Shown here piece by piece: positions 1-10,898 of a stretch of DNA of 64,000 bases. The stretch is from Alentia gelatinosa (Eukaryota > Annelida > Polychaeta > Phyllodocida > Polynoidae): the NCBI GenBank assembly GCA_950022655.1, contig OX465579.1:82048515-82112514 (forward strand). Reading direction: 5' to 3'. The position numbers were made by a program, and so were the translations under genes. The first letter of the stretch is position 1. Each line of letters opens with the position of its first letter. The notes beneath the pieces are model-generated. The model did no database searches and was not told the DNA's origin. It worked only from the letters and a program-made list of their open reading frames with translations.

Positions 1-130
1 TGCGATGATGGCTAAGCCCTGACTTTTCACAGTGGAGAAGTATCAAAGTCTGACTTATTAGCATGCAATGATGGCTGAGCCCTGACTTCTCCCTGCAGTA
101 AAATATTAAAGTCTGACTCTCTACCGTCTC
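1..130. repeat. 65-bp tandem repeat, about two copies
   Basis: The block GATGATGGCTAAGCCCTGAC recurs about 65 bases later with two or three changes. Both copies lie near runs of AAAGTCTGACT. No open frame is supported. It may be the edge of a longer array outside the window. Confidence 0.6.
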
Positions 131-654
131 AAAGTCTGACTCCATACCAAGAAATAAAAAAACAGATTTTTTAGTTCGCCCCCCCCCCCCCCCCCCACTT
201 TCAAAATGTTCGGACGCCCCTGTTGGGAGTCCACCAGGAGGTGCCTCGGGCCTTAATTCAGAGGAATAGTTTACAATTTAACAATTGTCGGGAGGCAGCT
301 ACCTGCATAACGGGACTGGAGCCAACCTAATAGGGACCTAAAGTGAACCCGCTGAAACCGCAGATACCCGTTCACAAAACTCAATTTCCTATTTTCACTT
401 CTCCTTCTTCCCACTGCTAACAGATCGAGAACTTTGTAAATGATATGGAAATATTGCACTAGATGTACTATAATAACAAGATCAAATGGAAGAACGAACT
501 GCAGACCAAATTTGACTTACTGGAAAAAAGAATTCTGTGAAAAGCCGGTATTTTGAGGCACTCGCCCAAAAGGATGATTTTGAGGGTATCCAAGCTACTT
601 AGGGAGCGTTCATTAATTATCGCCCAGGGGGGGCAAAGTTTTTCTAACACCGAT
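131..654. other. Gene-free stretch with an 18-base C run
   Basis: I see no supported gene here. The only clear structure is an uninterrupted run of C at 179-196. A frame on the minus strand has no recognisable protein in it. Confidence 0.6.
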
Positions 655-795
655 CGGTCAAAAAAAAGTTGGCCCTCCCCCCATGGGAATACTAAAAAAA
701 AAGTTGGCCCCCCTCCATGGGAATACCCCAATAAAAAGTTGGCCTCCCCCCCTTGGAATGCCCAAAAAAAACACCCCCCCCCCCCATCGGAATAG
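655..795. repeat. C-rich minisatellite, copy 1
   Basis: About four units of roughly 36 bases, each made of an A run, AAGTTGGCC, a C run and ATGGGAATACC. The same unit reappears at 2366-2485, so this is an interspersed repeat family and not a chance run. A frame through it translates only the repeat. Confidence 0.7.
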
Positions 796-904
796 GGTAA
801 AAGCACAGAGGAGGCCTAATTGATGTGGCATTTTTCCATAAGGCTTTCATTCTTTGCTTTAGAACAAACCCAGCTACAGTCAGTCATTTGTCAAAATTTT
901 TACC

Positions 905-1146
905 AATCTCAGTAGCTAAGTGGTAGGGGTGTTCACCTTAAGCATGGTAGGTCATGGCTTCAAACCCCGGTCAGGTTATACCAATTACTTACACAGTACC
1001 TACTGCTCATTTGGCTTGACACCTGCCATTAGAATGAGGAGTAAGGGGCTACTGCCCGAGTGGGAGAATGACTGTACCACCAAATTTGGTGATGGTACAC
1101 ACAATATTCACTTCATAAAAATTGCTCAAAAAAGAAAATAAATGAA
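905..1146 (+). repeat. tRNA-derived SINE
   Basis: TAGCTAAGTGGTAGGG at 913-928 matches a pol III A box and GGCTTCAAACCC at 956-967 matches a B box, with tRNA-like spacing. The cloverleaf arms do not close, so it is not a functional tRNA. About 150 bases of unrelated body follow, ending in an A-rich tail near 1126-1146. That is the usual layout of a tRNA-headed SINE. The family is not identified. Confidence 0.55.
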
Positions 1147-2365
1147 ACAAGTAGCAAATGAACAGCTGTTGTTGACGGAACAGCACTGATGCAAAAAAGA
1201 TGGGGGAGTCTTGAGCAGGACTGGAACACACACCATGTGGAGGCCAGTTTCAATGTCAGTCATTGCCATCTGGAGTCAACTCTGTTGGAGAGGTGCTCGC
1301 AGTTGCACCACTGGCAGCCAATAGCAGATAATGTCAGCCCTTAGGTATTCCTTGGCCAGTTTTACAGGAGAGTCCCTGGAGAGCCTATATATGAGAGGCT
1401 TCTGTGTCCTGCTTTTAACATATGAACTTGAATCATATACCTGATTTGAATTATAAGATTCTGTAAGAATCATATACATGATTTGAATTGTAAGATTCTG
1501 CTAATGTTCTAACCCGAAATCAGTGAATCAACCCCTGCCAAATTGAGGCTGTAGTTGCCAGCTAGCAGTCTAGCTGGAAGCCCCCATCTCTCCTGTACCC
1601 ATATAATCAATCATAAAGCTTGAATACCTAGAACCTAATTCTCAATGAAGTCACTTATTGAGACTTGGTTGTTCACATTCAAATATCCAGCAGCAACTGG
1701 TTTCTCGATTTGTGCCATCAATTCATAGTCATCAGGCTCCCTTGCAGAATCTCAAAGGACCTTCACTGTTTCTTGTAGCAGTATCATTGACATGCAAATA
1801 CAGATGTTCTCGCAATTTGTTATAGTCTGGCATGGCGTGAGGGATCTTTGGAATGAGTGGATCAATCTATGGTGTGGCCCTCAGAAGGAAGTCCCATTTT
1901 CTTGCATGCAGAACCCCTTTAAGTACTCAATGCTCTTCCATAAATATGGTAATCTTATTGAAATAAGCAGCAACAGGGGCATTTTGTAGTACTTGATGTT
2001 GTAGTAAATGCTCTTGATTCATCAATGTTGAAGAAAAAAACTAATGATCTTGTGAGACTGCATTGATTCTGGGACAAATGTTAGTGTTTGTCCATTGTTG
2101 TCTTCCCCCACATAAGTCTGTCAGACTGAGGGAGGGTGGACACCCATCTCAAATTGGCAAACAGGACTGTGACCATAGAAACTGAACTCCAGGGAGTGAG
2201 ACAACTATAGTTACCTTGTGCATTAATCATTATTATAGTTGTACAACTAAGCTGATTTCTTGTGATATGATATGAATGCATTTCATAACATCAATTTTTG
2301 TCATTGAACACAAATATGGGAGTTTGCCTCCATGTTTAGCTGAAAACGTCAACCCCACGACAGAA
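1147..2365. other. Gene-free stretch
   Basis: No protein or RNA gene can be supported. The one internal repeat is listed separately at 1431-1503. Short frames on both strands have no recognisable motifs. Confidence 0.6.
1431..1503. repeat. 37-bp tandem duplication
   Basis: The block CATATACCTGATTTGAATT followed by ATAAGATTCTG is repeated directly about 37 bases on with three changes. Confidence 0.7.
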
Positions 2366-2485
2366 TTAGTGGAAAATTTTGGCCCCCCCCCCCATGGAAA
2401 TACCCAAAAAAAAGTTGGCCCCCCCCCCATTGCAATACCAAAAAAAAAGTTGCCACCCCCTGGGAATGCCAAAAAAAAAGTTCTC
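2366..2485. repeat. C-rich minisatellite, copy 2
   Basis: Three further units of the family at 655-795, with the same AAAAAAGTTGGCCCCC core and a following ATGGAAATACC-like block. Confidence 0.7.
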
Positions 2486-2504
2486 GATCTCGAGATTTCT
2501 ACAC

Positions 2505-2640
2505 AACAGGTCCATAACTATAAAAAATGTCCATAACTATCAAAAATGACTTGATTTGAGACCTACGGACATTTGTCATGTCCATAACTATCAAAATGTC
2601 CATAAGTATCAAAAAATGTCCATAACTATCAAAACCTGCT
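2505..2640. repeat. TGTCCATAACTATCAAAA minisatellite
   Basis: Five or six copies of an 18-20 base unit, TGTCCATAACTATCAAAA, with small changes. One stretch near 2548-2578 interrupts the series. Confidence 0.75.
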
Positions 2641-3618
2641 TAAAAACAAATGCGTTACCATTCTAATCGCGTTACACCCTAACCACGTTTACATTACATG
2701 CTAACATCTTAAAGCTGTTACTCTGTTACTGCCCTACTCTTAAAGGGGGTGTCCACCAACCACGACAAGGCTACGACAATGGCTTTCCGACGAGGTCCAC
2801 GACAGCTCTACGATTGGAAGCCTTGTCGTAGCCTTGTCATGGTTGGTGGACCACAGTTCCCGACAAGAGGCTACGACAAGGCCACGACAGGCTGCGACAT
2901 GAAGCTTGTCGGGGGCCTGTCGGGGGCCTTCCGACAAGGTTACGACAAAATCGAACATGTTCGATTTTGGAGCCGTGTCGTGGCGTGTCGTGGCGTGTCG
3001 GGAGGTTGTCGCAGAGGTCTATGATAGAATATTTAGGTGGAGCGTGCACTTCCCGACAGGCTGCGACAAGGGCTCACGACAGCTCCCCTCCTCACGACAA
3101 TGCTGCAACAAGGCACCGATTGGAACTTTCTTGTCTGCTCTTGTCGTAGCCTTGTCATGGTTGGTGGACGCCCCCTCTTACCGTGATACCGTTACCAATA
3201 CCTAAGAAAGGGTTATATTTCTGTCTGGTTACAACCTAACCAAGCTACCGCTTTACGGTTATCATCACAATTCTAACCCCATTTTCACGTTACTGTTAGC
3301 ACATTACATTCTAACCACATTCTAACCCTATTACAGTGTACCATTACCGCATTACCATTCCAACCTGGTTACTGCGTTATCATTACCGCGTTACCATTAT
3401 ATCCCGGTTACCATGTTACCATTCTAACTCGTTTACCACATAACCATTCTAACACATTTAATCCATTACCATTCTAACCAGGTTACAGTGTTAACGTTCA
3501 ATCTCCTTTACGGCATTACCATTCTAACTGCATTATATCCTAAGCCTGTAACCTCATTACCATATTATCATTACTGTGTGACTGATCTAACCCTGCTACT
3601 GTATTACCATTTCTAACC
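2641..3618. repeat. Higher-order tandem array, first block
   Basis: The sequence is a degenerate series of 15-20 base units close to CATTACCATTCTAACC. Longer segments recur in order further on. The segment around 2645-2730 plus 3181-3290 matches 6595-6810, and 3486-3618 matches 6355-6490 and again 6965-7075. The higher-order period is therefore roughly 600 bases. The MITE at 2743-3177 interrupts this block. Confidence 0.8.
2743..3177. mobile_element. PIF/Harbinger-like MITE with TTA target duplication
   Basis: The ends are inverted repeats of at least 35 bases starting (A/G)AGGGGG(T/C)GTCCACC, and TTA flanks both sides (2740-2742, 3178-3180). The array copy at about 6684-6715 is an empty site with a single TTA at the same place, which confirms insertion. 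A TTA/TWA duplication is typical of PIF/Harbinger. The interior is rich in CGACAAGG-type words, and an extra inverted copy of the terminus lies at 2821-2851. No protein is encoded. Confidence 0.8.
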
Positions 3619-4020
3619 GACGCGCGACCTACTGACCGAAACCGAGGTCACGGGAGGCATGGTAGCACCTAACCACAAACAATATCAACAAACCGCCGAC
3701 GCCCACCGAGCTACTCTCGCCACAGGTAACTCAGCCCTCGGTTCGCTACCGGACTCACTCGCAGGGACAACAGAGGAATAAGTTCAAGGACTACTTCGCT
3801 CACACGCCTCACTCAACTCGCAAGGTAATATACAAATCTTTCCTCATGAATATGTCACCAGAGGAAGGAAGCACAAGAGAACCTCCCTCGGCACCCTCAC
3901 GATCGGGGAGTACTTCTTCGGCTTCCTCAGCCTCCTAGACAATACCGAGACCCTCCCATCCAACCGCCCCTACATGAACGCCCACCTCCGGGATGTAGCG
4001 GAGGACGTTAAGGAGTTCGT

Positions 4021-4395
4021 GTGGGCCGGGTCCGGAGTTTCCCCGAGGAGGTCCTCGCACAGAAATTGGAACGGAGGCTATGCTGGTCTGACGAAGTCCG
4101 GATTCAAATCATGCAGGTGGGTATGGCGCGTGTTGCCACCGCCCACCTGGACTCTGGAGGCTCTCACCAGACCTCCAAACACCCGAAGCTCACCGAACTT
4201 CCAGACACCCCGTGTCCGGCGTATAATGGGGAAGCCGGATGTGCCAAACCGGAGGGACACGTTCTCGCCGGTAAGCCCGTAGGCCACTTCTGCGGATTCT
4301 GTAAAAACTACTTCAGCCTCATCCACCGCCACACCGAGGCCACCTGCAGGATCAAGATGCGCGCCGAGGCCGAACCCACATCCTTTCGGAAATAG
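4021..4395 (+). pseudogene. Gag-like zinc-finger protein of the Ngaro-like element
   Basis: The C-terminal half contains closely spaced Cys/His residues: a CPAYNGEAGC block, then HFCGFCKNYF, then a His and Cys in RHTEATC. This resembles the Cys-rich finger near the end of Ngaro/DIRS Gag proteins, which bind the element RNA. The start is not defined; the upstream sequence at 3974-4020 is open in another frame, suggesting a frameshift. The assignment rests on the finger and on the two downstream parts. Confidence 0.45.
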
Positions 4396-4699
4396 GCCAG
4401 GGGAACCTGGCCTAAAACCAGAATTCAAAGAAGGCACACCAGCTGCCAGAGCTCCGACTCCCACTATGCCCATCAACGATGATAACTCGACGCCAGCCAA
4501 ACGGGCCACGCCCACCGGTAGCGAGGACCACGCCCACTCGCTTACAACATCGATACACAGGGAACCAGTCACCTCACAGACGATAGCACAGGCCTCGGAA
4601 CTCACACCGCACCGGACCCCCTGCAGAACTCGTCTCCATGGCCGAGGACAGCACTCTCATCGCCCCACCGCCCCGGAACGAACTCGTCCCCCCCCCGCC

Positions 4700-5212
4700 C
4701 ATATTGACGACTTCATCAAAACGGAACTCGGCCACGGGACCCTCCTCGGGCCCTTCAACCGCCCTCCGTTCGTCCCCTGGTCGCACACGTCTCCACTTCT
4801 GACCAGAGAAAAAAGGCCTTCTAGATCTAGGAGGGTTATCATCGACCTCTCGTTCCCCCGGAATGAGAGCGTCAATGCCTACACCCTCCCCAACGTTAGG
4901 GAGGGCGTGCTCGCGAAATACACCCTCCCCTCCATTCTCCCCAACTCCTCGCCACCCTCGTGGTACAGAAAGGGCGCGGGTAAAGTCCCCGTCACGGCAG
5001 CTTGCAGTCGCACCCTCTGGCTTGTCGGCACAACCAACAACACCTACCCGCGATGGCCCTCGTGGATCAACCGCCTGATACGCTATGCCGCCCCGACTCC
5101 ATCGTCAGAGAACCGGCCGACCTCGGGGCGATACTTAATAACTTCTGCTGATACTTCCAGATTCGCCCCTCGGGCGCCAGGCGGAGGCCTTCCTCAGGGC
5201 CTCGGTAGCTGA
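4700..5212 (+). pseudogene. Reverse transcriptase N-terminal remnant of the Ngaro-like element
   Basis: RRVIIDLSFPRNESVN near 4830-4875 matches the conserved start of DIRS/Ngaro reverse transcriptases. A second conserved block reading LATLVVQKGRG is in another frame near 4950-4985. The catalytic YxDD region is absent and the sequence passes quickly into the recombinase, so the core has been deleted. The protein cannot be active. Confidence 0.55.
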
Positions 5213-5263
5213 CTCGACCTTCTTCATGGCAGAGGCAGGCACACCTCTACCTCACCTTCTGCA

Positions 5264-5995
5264 TTGACCACGGGGTTCCTCCTCTCATGCCCTCGGCGAC
5301 TCAGGTGGCCAGGTTCCGCCAGTACTTCGACAAATCCCTCCCCGCTCCGGCCTCGTGGAGGAACTACGCCTCCAGAAGCGAAGTCCTGGGTCGCCCTCGA
5401 GGGAGGAGACACCTCGGCTTTCTCCTCCCTCCTCGCCCTCAGGGTCGCGTGTGGGCCCCCTCTCCTCCCATCCAACATCCTGGGAGTCTCGGCCTACTTA
5501 GACAGGGCGAGTTCGGCTGGACTCGCTCCCAAGGCCGCCATCCTCCTCAGCTACTTCGCCCTCCTCAGGGCATCCAAACTGGTGCCCGCAAAGGGCCCGG
5601 GCAGACTGGGGCATCACGCCCTCCGGAGGGAGGATGTCGTCTCCTCCCCCTCAGGTCTTGTGGTCCTCCTCCACTCAACCAAGATGATGACCTCTTCCGA
5701 ACCACCTCTTCCCCTTGCGGTCCCCGAGGTCCGCGGATCTCGGGCCTGCCCTAAGGCTGCCTGGCTCGCCTACACTCCAGCCTACCCGGTATCTCCTTCA
5801 TCCTTCGCCTTCCTGGATCCTTCTGGCTCTCCCCTCACAGCTCAGGGCCTCTCGGCCCTCCTCTGGGCAGCCTTGACCTCTTTCGCCTCCCCCCGCGCGG
5901 CCTCGGCCTCCCTCAACTCCCCCTGGAGGGGAGGCGCTCAACAAGCCGCCCTCCACGGGGCCTCAGACGAGGCCCTCCTACATCACGGGATCTGA
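5264..5995 (+). pseudogene. Tyrosine recombinase of the Ngaro-like element
   Basis: The stretch reading YFALLRASKLVP, then HHALRREDV, then PLPLAVPEVRGSRACPKAAW and SFAFLDPSGSPLT follows the order of Ngaro/DIRS tyrosine recombinases. These enzymes integrate the circular cDNA without a target duplication. The normal His-x-Leu-Arg-Arg box reads NSPWRG here, so catalytic residues are changed. The frame stops after LLHHGI, before the nucleophilic tyrosine region. An overlapping frame at 5287 supplies the beginning of the domain, showing at least one more frameshift. Confidence 0.65.
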
Positions 5996-6075
5996 ACTTC
6001 TGTCACCTCCCTCAGGCCTACGTTCCGGCCGACCCCTCAAAGGAAGTGGCCTTGGCCTTGACCTCGGCCTTTGGC

Positions 6076-6354
6076 ATTTGTTATAGTTGAAATACTCCTT
6101 CACTCTTTCAAACCTACAACTTCACTTCAACTCAATAAACCTTCAATTTCCAAATCCTTTTTTGCGTCATCATTGTGCCCAACTTGTTGGGTTTAATGTG
6201 TGTGCAAAGGATTCCTCCTCTCACCTGACTCCAGCGACCCCACGTGACCATCGACTGCCTCTAACGCACATTACAGGATATTTTACCTCGCCCCCATCCT
6301 ACAAAAACTCAAACTTTCAACTCCTTCATCCGTCACTCGTGGGCTTTGTTATAG
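6076..6354. other. Gene-free spacer between the Ngaro-like remnant and the array
   Basis: No protein is supported. The word TTTGTTATAGTT occurs at both edges (about 6074 and 6346), which could be a remnant of the element's short repeats. Confidence 0.4.
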
Positions 6355-7355
6355 TTACAGTGTTAACGTTCTATCTCCTTTACTGCATTACCATTCTAAC
6401 TGCCCTAGATCCTAAGCCTGTAACCTCATTACCACATTACCATTACTGTGTGACTGATCTAACCCTGCTACTGCATTACCATTTCTAACCGCATTACCAT
6501 TCCAATCCCGTTACCGCATTATAATTCTAACCGCGTTACAGCGTTACCAGTCTAACCCTGTTACAGTGTTACCATTCAAACCCTGTTACTTTTTTACTGC
6601 ATTAACAAGTCACCATTCTAATTGCATTACACCCTAATCACGTTAGCATTACACGCTAACATCTTAATGCTGTTCCTCCATTACTGCCTTACTGTTACCG
6701 TGATACCTTTACCGTTACCTAAGAATTTGTTATATTTCTGTCTGGGTTTCAACCTAACCAAGCTACCGCGTTACCGTGACCACGTCACCGTCACGATTCT
6801 AACCCCATTACCATTCCAACAACCTTTTTAACCCCATTACAGCATACCATTACCACATTACCATTCTAACCCAGTTACGGCGTTACCGCTAATGTTTTAC
6901 CATTCTATCCTGGTTACCATGTTATCTTTACCGCATTACCATTCTAACACATTTACAGCATTACCATTCTAACCAGGTTACAGTGTTAACATTCTAACCC
7001 ATTATCATTCTAACCGCAGTACATCCTAAGCCTGTAACCTCATTACCATGTTACCATTACTGTGTTACCATTTCTAACAATGTTACCATTCTAACCCTGT
7101 TACAGCATTACAGTTCTAACTGTGTTACCATTCTAACCATGTTAACATGCTAACATCTGTGATACCGTTACTGCAGTACTATTATGTTATCATTCCAACC
7201 ACACTACTGTTTTAACTATTCTACTGCATTACTGTGTTACCGTTACCACGGTAACATTACTTTATTACCCTTCTAGCTCTGATTACCACGGTACTGTTAC
7301 TGCATTACCATTCTAACCTTGTTTCCATGTCATTGTTCTAACCATGGTACATATC
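6355..7355. repeat. Higher-order tandem array, second block
   Basis: Continuation of the array at 2641-3618. Segments starting TTACAGTGTTAACGTTC (6355) and the similar one at 6965 mark successive higher-order units about 610 bases apart. No coding capacity. Confidence 0.8.
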
Positions 7356-7359
7356 TTAA

Positions 7360-7727
7360 CCCATTAGCTGCGGGTGATGCCTTCAGGCATCACCACACAG
7401 GATCGGTTGATGCCTGAAGGCATCACCAGTCCAGATCGGGTGATGCCTTGAGGCATAATTTTCTAATATTTACAAAATTATTGTTTTAGGTGATAAATTT
7501 GAAAATAATTCATCAATATACATGAAACTTCCAGAGAGTTTAGGTATAGCATCATATTTAAAATGTTTGTGGAAATGGAAAATGATATCAAGTATCACAT
7601 GTTATATCAAGTGAGCAAATCATCAAATTACCATAATGGGCCTGTGGATACCCGTTTCCTAGCACTATATAGGTACTAATACCCGACCCCTATATACATG
7701 ACTGTGTAGGAGCCCGCCGTGAATGGG
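7360..7727. mobile_element. piggyBac-type MITE with TTAA target duplication
   Basis: TTAA flanks both ends (7356-7359 and 7728-7731). The termini CCCATTAGCTGCGGG and, reversed, CCCATTCACGGCGGGC are imperfect inverted repeats. The first 90 bases carry three copies of a near-palindrome, GGTGATGCCTTCAGGCATCA. The element is 368 bp and has no frame. TTAA duplication and CCC-starting termini are hallmarks of piggyBac-mobilised elements. Confidence 0.75.
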
Positions 7728-7731
7728 TTAA

Positions 7732-8470
7732 CCCTGTTAGCGTAATACCGTGTTACTGATACCATAGTATCTTTGCCAGATCATCATTCTATCCCAGTTA
7801 ATTGGTTATCGTTCTAATCTCGTTACAATTCTAACCCTGATTACTACATTACCATTACCATGTTACCATTCTAGCCTGCCTACCATGTTTCTGTTGCAAC
7901 AGTTTTACATCCTAACTATGTTACAGCATTACCATTACTGTGGTACCCTTACCGTATTAACATTCTAACCAGGTTACCATGTTACTGTTGTTACTCCTTA
8001 CGATTCTATCCCAGTTACCATATTACCATTCTAACCAAGTTATTGAATGCGTTACTGTTACCACATTACTGTTTTAACCCCGTGACGACATTATTATCAC
8101 TGTTCTAACCATGTTGCATCCCAACCCTCTCTTTTTCATTACCGCATTACCATGACCTCACATTACCCCATTACATCCATAAAGCCACGTTGATATTTTA
8201 CTGTTACCACCTTACCATTTTAACCCTATTACCATTCTACACCAAATAACCACAGTACCGCTACTATGTTACCATTCTTATCATGTTATTGCATAACCAT
8301 TATCACATTACCAATCTAACCACATTACCTGTTATCATATTACTGCTACCATTTTGACCCTGTGTTACCACATCACCATTATCATTGTGATTTTACTGCT
8401 TACCATTCTAACCTCGTTACCACATTACCATTCTAACCCTGGTTACCATGTTACCGCTACAGTGTTACCT
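7732..8470. repeat. Higher-order tandem array, third block
   Basis: More diverged CATTACCATTCTAACC-type units. They stop abruptly at about 8470, where element A begins. Confidence 0.75.
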
Positions 8471-8752
8471 GTCGTATCTGCACCCGTTTATAGCCTCAGC
8501 GGAGGCGATTAGATTAGTACAGACAGAAATGTGAGACGCCCGCCATTAGATCGTAAACAGGAAGTTGTTTATTCTACCTTCAAGAGAGTTCCACAATGGA
8601 TCTGACATCACTTTTCCTTTTTTACTTTTTTAAAGTTCTTAAGTTTTCATTGTAATCGCACATCATCATAAGACCATCATGTTTCTTATATCCTAAAACT
8701 ATCATGTCTCATACATGTTATGACATTACAAGCTTGTCATGTTTCTTACATG

Positions 8753-9007
8753 TTATGACATAACAAAACCGTCATACCTATTTGGTACAACCCTCGCACG
8801 AGTTGATCTAGTTTTCACTGGGGTCGATTCTACCTCAACATCAGGCCCATTGCCTGCTTCGTCATCACTCATAACCTCATTAGGTATGTATTTCTTTACT
8901 TGAAAACTGTTTCTCTTATACCTTGTCCCTTCTGGGCTTTCTATTGTAACTTGGCTACCTGCCTTTGATACAACTGCATATGGCTCGGGAATAAATGGTG
9001 CTTGCAT
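8753..9007 (-). pseudogene. C-terminal tail of gypsy A Pol
   Basis: The sequence PFIPEPYAVVSKAGSQVTIE, followed by the Arg-Asn-Ser-Phe block, matches the region after integrase in gypsy Pol proteins. A basic, Ser/Thr-rich end with RSTRARVVPNRY is typical of the final residues before the 3' LTR. It is separated from the integrase by a frame change. Confidence 0.6.
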
Positions 9008-9079
9008 TTTGTTTTATACCCTATCCCTCTTAAGTAGTACGCTGTCCCCAAAGTCGATGTCTGACATAGTCACGTTATG

Positions 9080-9591
9080 TCATCTGTCTGCTTGCATTTT
9101 AGACAAGCCTTTCTTCTCAGCATCGCGATCACGAGTCTCTAAATCAGCTACATCCTGTCGCAATTCTGGTACCTTGGTTCGGATCTTCCGACTAAACAGT
9201 AGTTCAGCTGGGCTTTTCCCAGTTGTTGCATGTGGGATCGCACGATACACACAAACATATCTAAGGATTTCTCGTTTCCAATCCTTCCCTGTGGCATGGG
9301 CGATACGCATTCACTTCTCAAGTGATTGGTTCTGTCTTTCAACTTCCCCATTTGCTTGTGGCCATCTTGGTCTACTTTGTGATGTCTGATGCCACATTCT
9401 TTCATGTAGTCTGCAAAGACTTCCAACACAACCTGTGGTCTGTTGTCAGATGACAACGTTTCTGGCAGACCATGAGTCCCAAATATATGCTCCAGTGCCT
9501 TCTTGGTGTCCTCGGCAGTGGTCGACCTCATGAATTTGTATTCATAGAATCTGCTGTAGTAATCTACTACTACAAAGTATAGATTCTCCAC
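9080..9591 (-). pseudogene. Integrase of gypsy A, frameshifted
   Basis: The core catalytic aspartates are visible in VVDYYSRFYEYKF and in LSSDNRPQV. The expected NGEVER block with the catalytic Glu is present near 9330-9360, but in another frame. After it the sequence returns to an integrase-like frame with GKSPAELLFSRKIRTKVPEL. The N-terminal zinc-binding HHCC part is missing. At least two frameshifts make it inactive. Confidence 0.7.
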
Positions 9592-9692
9592 TTGCTATGT
9601 TCATCTTACCTGGTATGTATACAAATTTAAACTTGTAGGCCTGCATTCGAAGCGCTCGATTCGTGCACATGGCTTCGACCTCAGTGAGTAAA

Positions 9693-9990
9693 TCACCTCA
9701 AGGGGCTTGTGATCCGTATGGACCTCAAACTCCAAACCATAGACATACAGATGAAATGTCTCGCATCCCACACCAGAGCCAATGCTTCCTTCTCTGTCTG
9801 AAAGTATCTCCTCTCAACGTTGGTTAGCGCTCTGCTGGCATACCTGATGACCTTTTTCTCCTTGTCTTGAACCTGCACCAGTACAGCACCTTACCCTACT
9901 GGGCTCGCATCTGCAATCACAATAGTCTTAGCATCTACATCAAAATATCCGAGAGTCTTGGAGCTTGCGAGCAGCTTCTTGAGTTTCTGA
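9693..9990 (-). pseudogene. RNase H remnant of gypsy A
   Basis: The reading IVIADASPVG marks the first catalytic Asp of Ty3/gypsy RNase H. VIRYASRALTNVERRYFQTE and KEALALVWDARHF follow as in the family. A stop lies between the Asp block and the rest. Just upstream, PEQVESFQKLKKLL is the connection domain between reverse transcriptase and RNase H; the polymerase core itself is absent. Confidence 0.65.
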
Positions 9991-10093
9991 AATGACTCGA
10001 CCTGTTCAGGACCAAAAAACAAAAGGTTCATTCTTTCTGGTCAGCTTCCGAAGCGGCTCTGCAGTTGAAGCAAGGTCTGGCATGTACCTCTAT

Positions 10094-10324
10094 CTATAAG
10101 CTGACTGGTTCCCCTTTCCACTTACCAAGGCCACTCAGAACATCTCTATTCTCAAGTCTAACCCTTTTCCTGAGGTCTTGCATACTCCCCAGACTACTGT
10201 CAACTTTATTCACCCCATCTCCAAATTTCAGAACACCCATCTTCTCAGAAGACTCCCTCCCGAGAAGTGGTGCCCCATCGCTTTCAACGCTTTTCAACTC
10301 TGCCGCAACCTTGTGGTCCCCCAC
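10094..10324 (-). pseudogene. Protease-to-RT linker remnant of gypsy A
   Basis: DGAPLLGRESSEKMGVLKFG matches the LLGR-x-T/S-A-x-x-LGV segment at the end of gypsy proteases. The rest is the linker before reverse transcriptase. The active-site DTG/DSG is not present, and the following polymerase has been deleted. Confidence 0.55.
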
Positions 10325-10439
10325 ACATGCTTCAGCAATAAAACAACCTGCAACCTCTAGTGGCTAATATGACGTGTAAGTGAACAGCTTCTTTTTTGTT
10401 GGCTTACAATTTTCTGTTTCTTACACTGTTCATCATTTC

Positions 10440-10788
10440 ACCTTTAGGCTATGCCACCTTCACACAGAAATTATAATTGTCGTCAGGTTCTTCCTCCACC
10501 ACCTGGTAGATCTTACCCCTTTTTTGAACCACTTTTAACATGGGGCTTACCTTTATCACCTTCTCTACCACTGGACTTTGGAGATTTAGCCTCAAAATGA
10601 CCCTTGGCCTTACACTTCCTACACTGCTTGTGCTTAGCCGGACACTTATCATCCCCAGCGTAATGACCCTTATAACCACAGTTCCAACAATTACTTAAAA
10701 AGTTTTCTTTTTGCGTATCCTTAGTAAACCCCTTATGTTGTTTCTGAAAACTAACTGTGTTGACACTTTGACCCATTGTTGCACACAT
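10440..10788 (-). pseudogene. Gag zinc-knuckle segment of gypsy A
   Basis: Two Cys/His knuckles are visible: CWNCGYKGHYAGDDKC and CRKCKAKGHFEAKS, the second having lost its last Cys. Paired knuckles bind RNA in gypsy Gag proteins. A frame change follows, and then IYQVVEEEPDDNYNFCV, the usual acidic stretch before the protease. Confidence 0.65.
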
Positions 10789-10898
10789 TTCAGTAGACTG
10801 ACTTCACTGCCTCATGGTTAGCTGCTATACTCAGTGTCTGTTGCAGATTCAGGCCTTTCTCAAGAAACTTCCTTTTTAGTTGGTCATCGAGACACTTC

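Larger units (their letters stand above)
3619..6075 (+). mobile_element. Broken DIRS/Ngaro-like tyrosine-recombinase retrotransposon
   Basis: A GC-rich island inside the AT-richer array holds three remnants in the order gag, reverse transcriptase start, tyrosine recombinase. That is the order in Ngaro/DIRS elements. Most of the reverse transcriptase and all of RNase H are missing, and each part is frameshifted. No split direct repeats could be assigned with confidence. The 3619-4020 part and the 6000-6075 tail hold no recognisable domain. Confidence 0.65.

Noticed and set aside
905..980. Functional tRNA gene
   Set aside because: A and B boxes are present, but acceptor and anticodon stems do not close; it fits a SINE head better.
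4078..4605. Minus-strand open frame over the Ngaro-like element
   Set aside because: It mirrors a GC-rich coding strand on which Gag and RT blocks are recognisable; no motif of its own.
2641..8470. Telomere-like or rDNA-linked repeat because of frequent CTAACC words
   Set aside because: The unit is 15-20 bases and highly degenerate, with no run of a telomeric hexamer.
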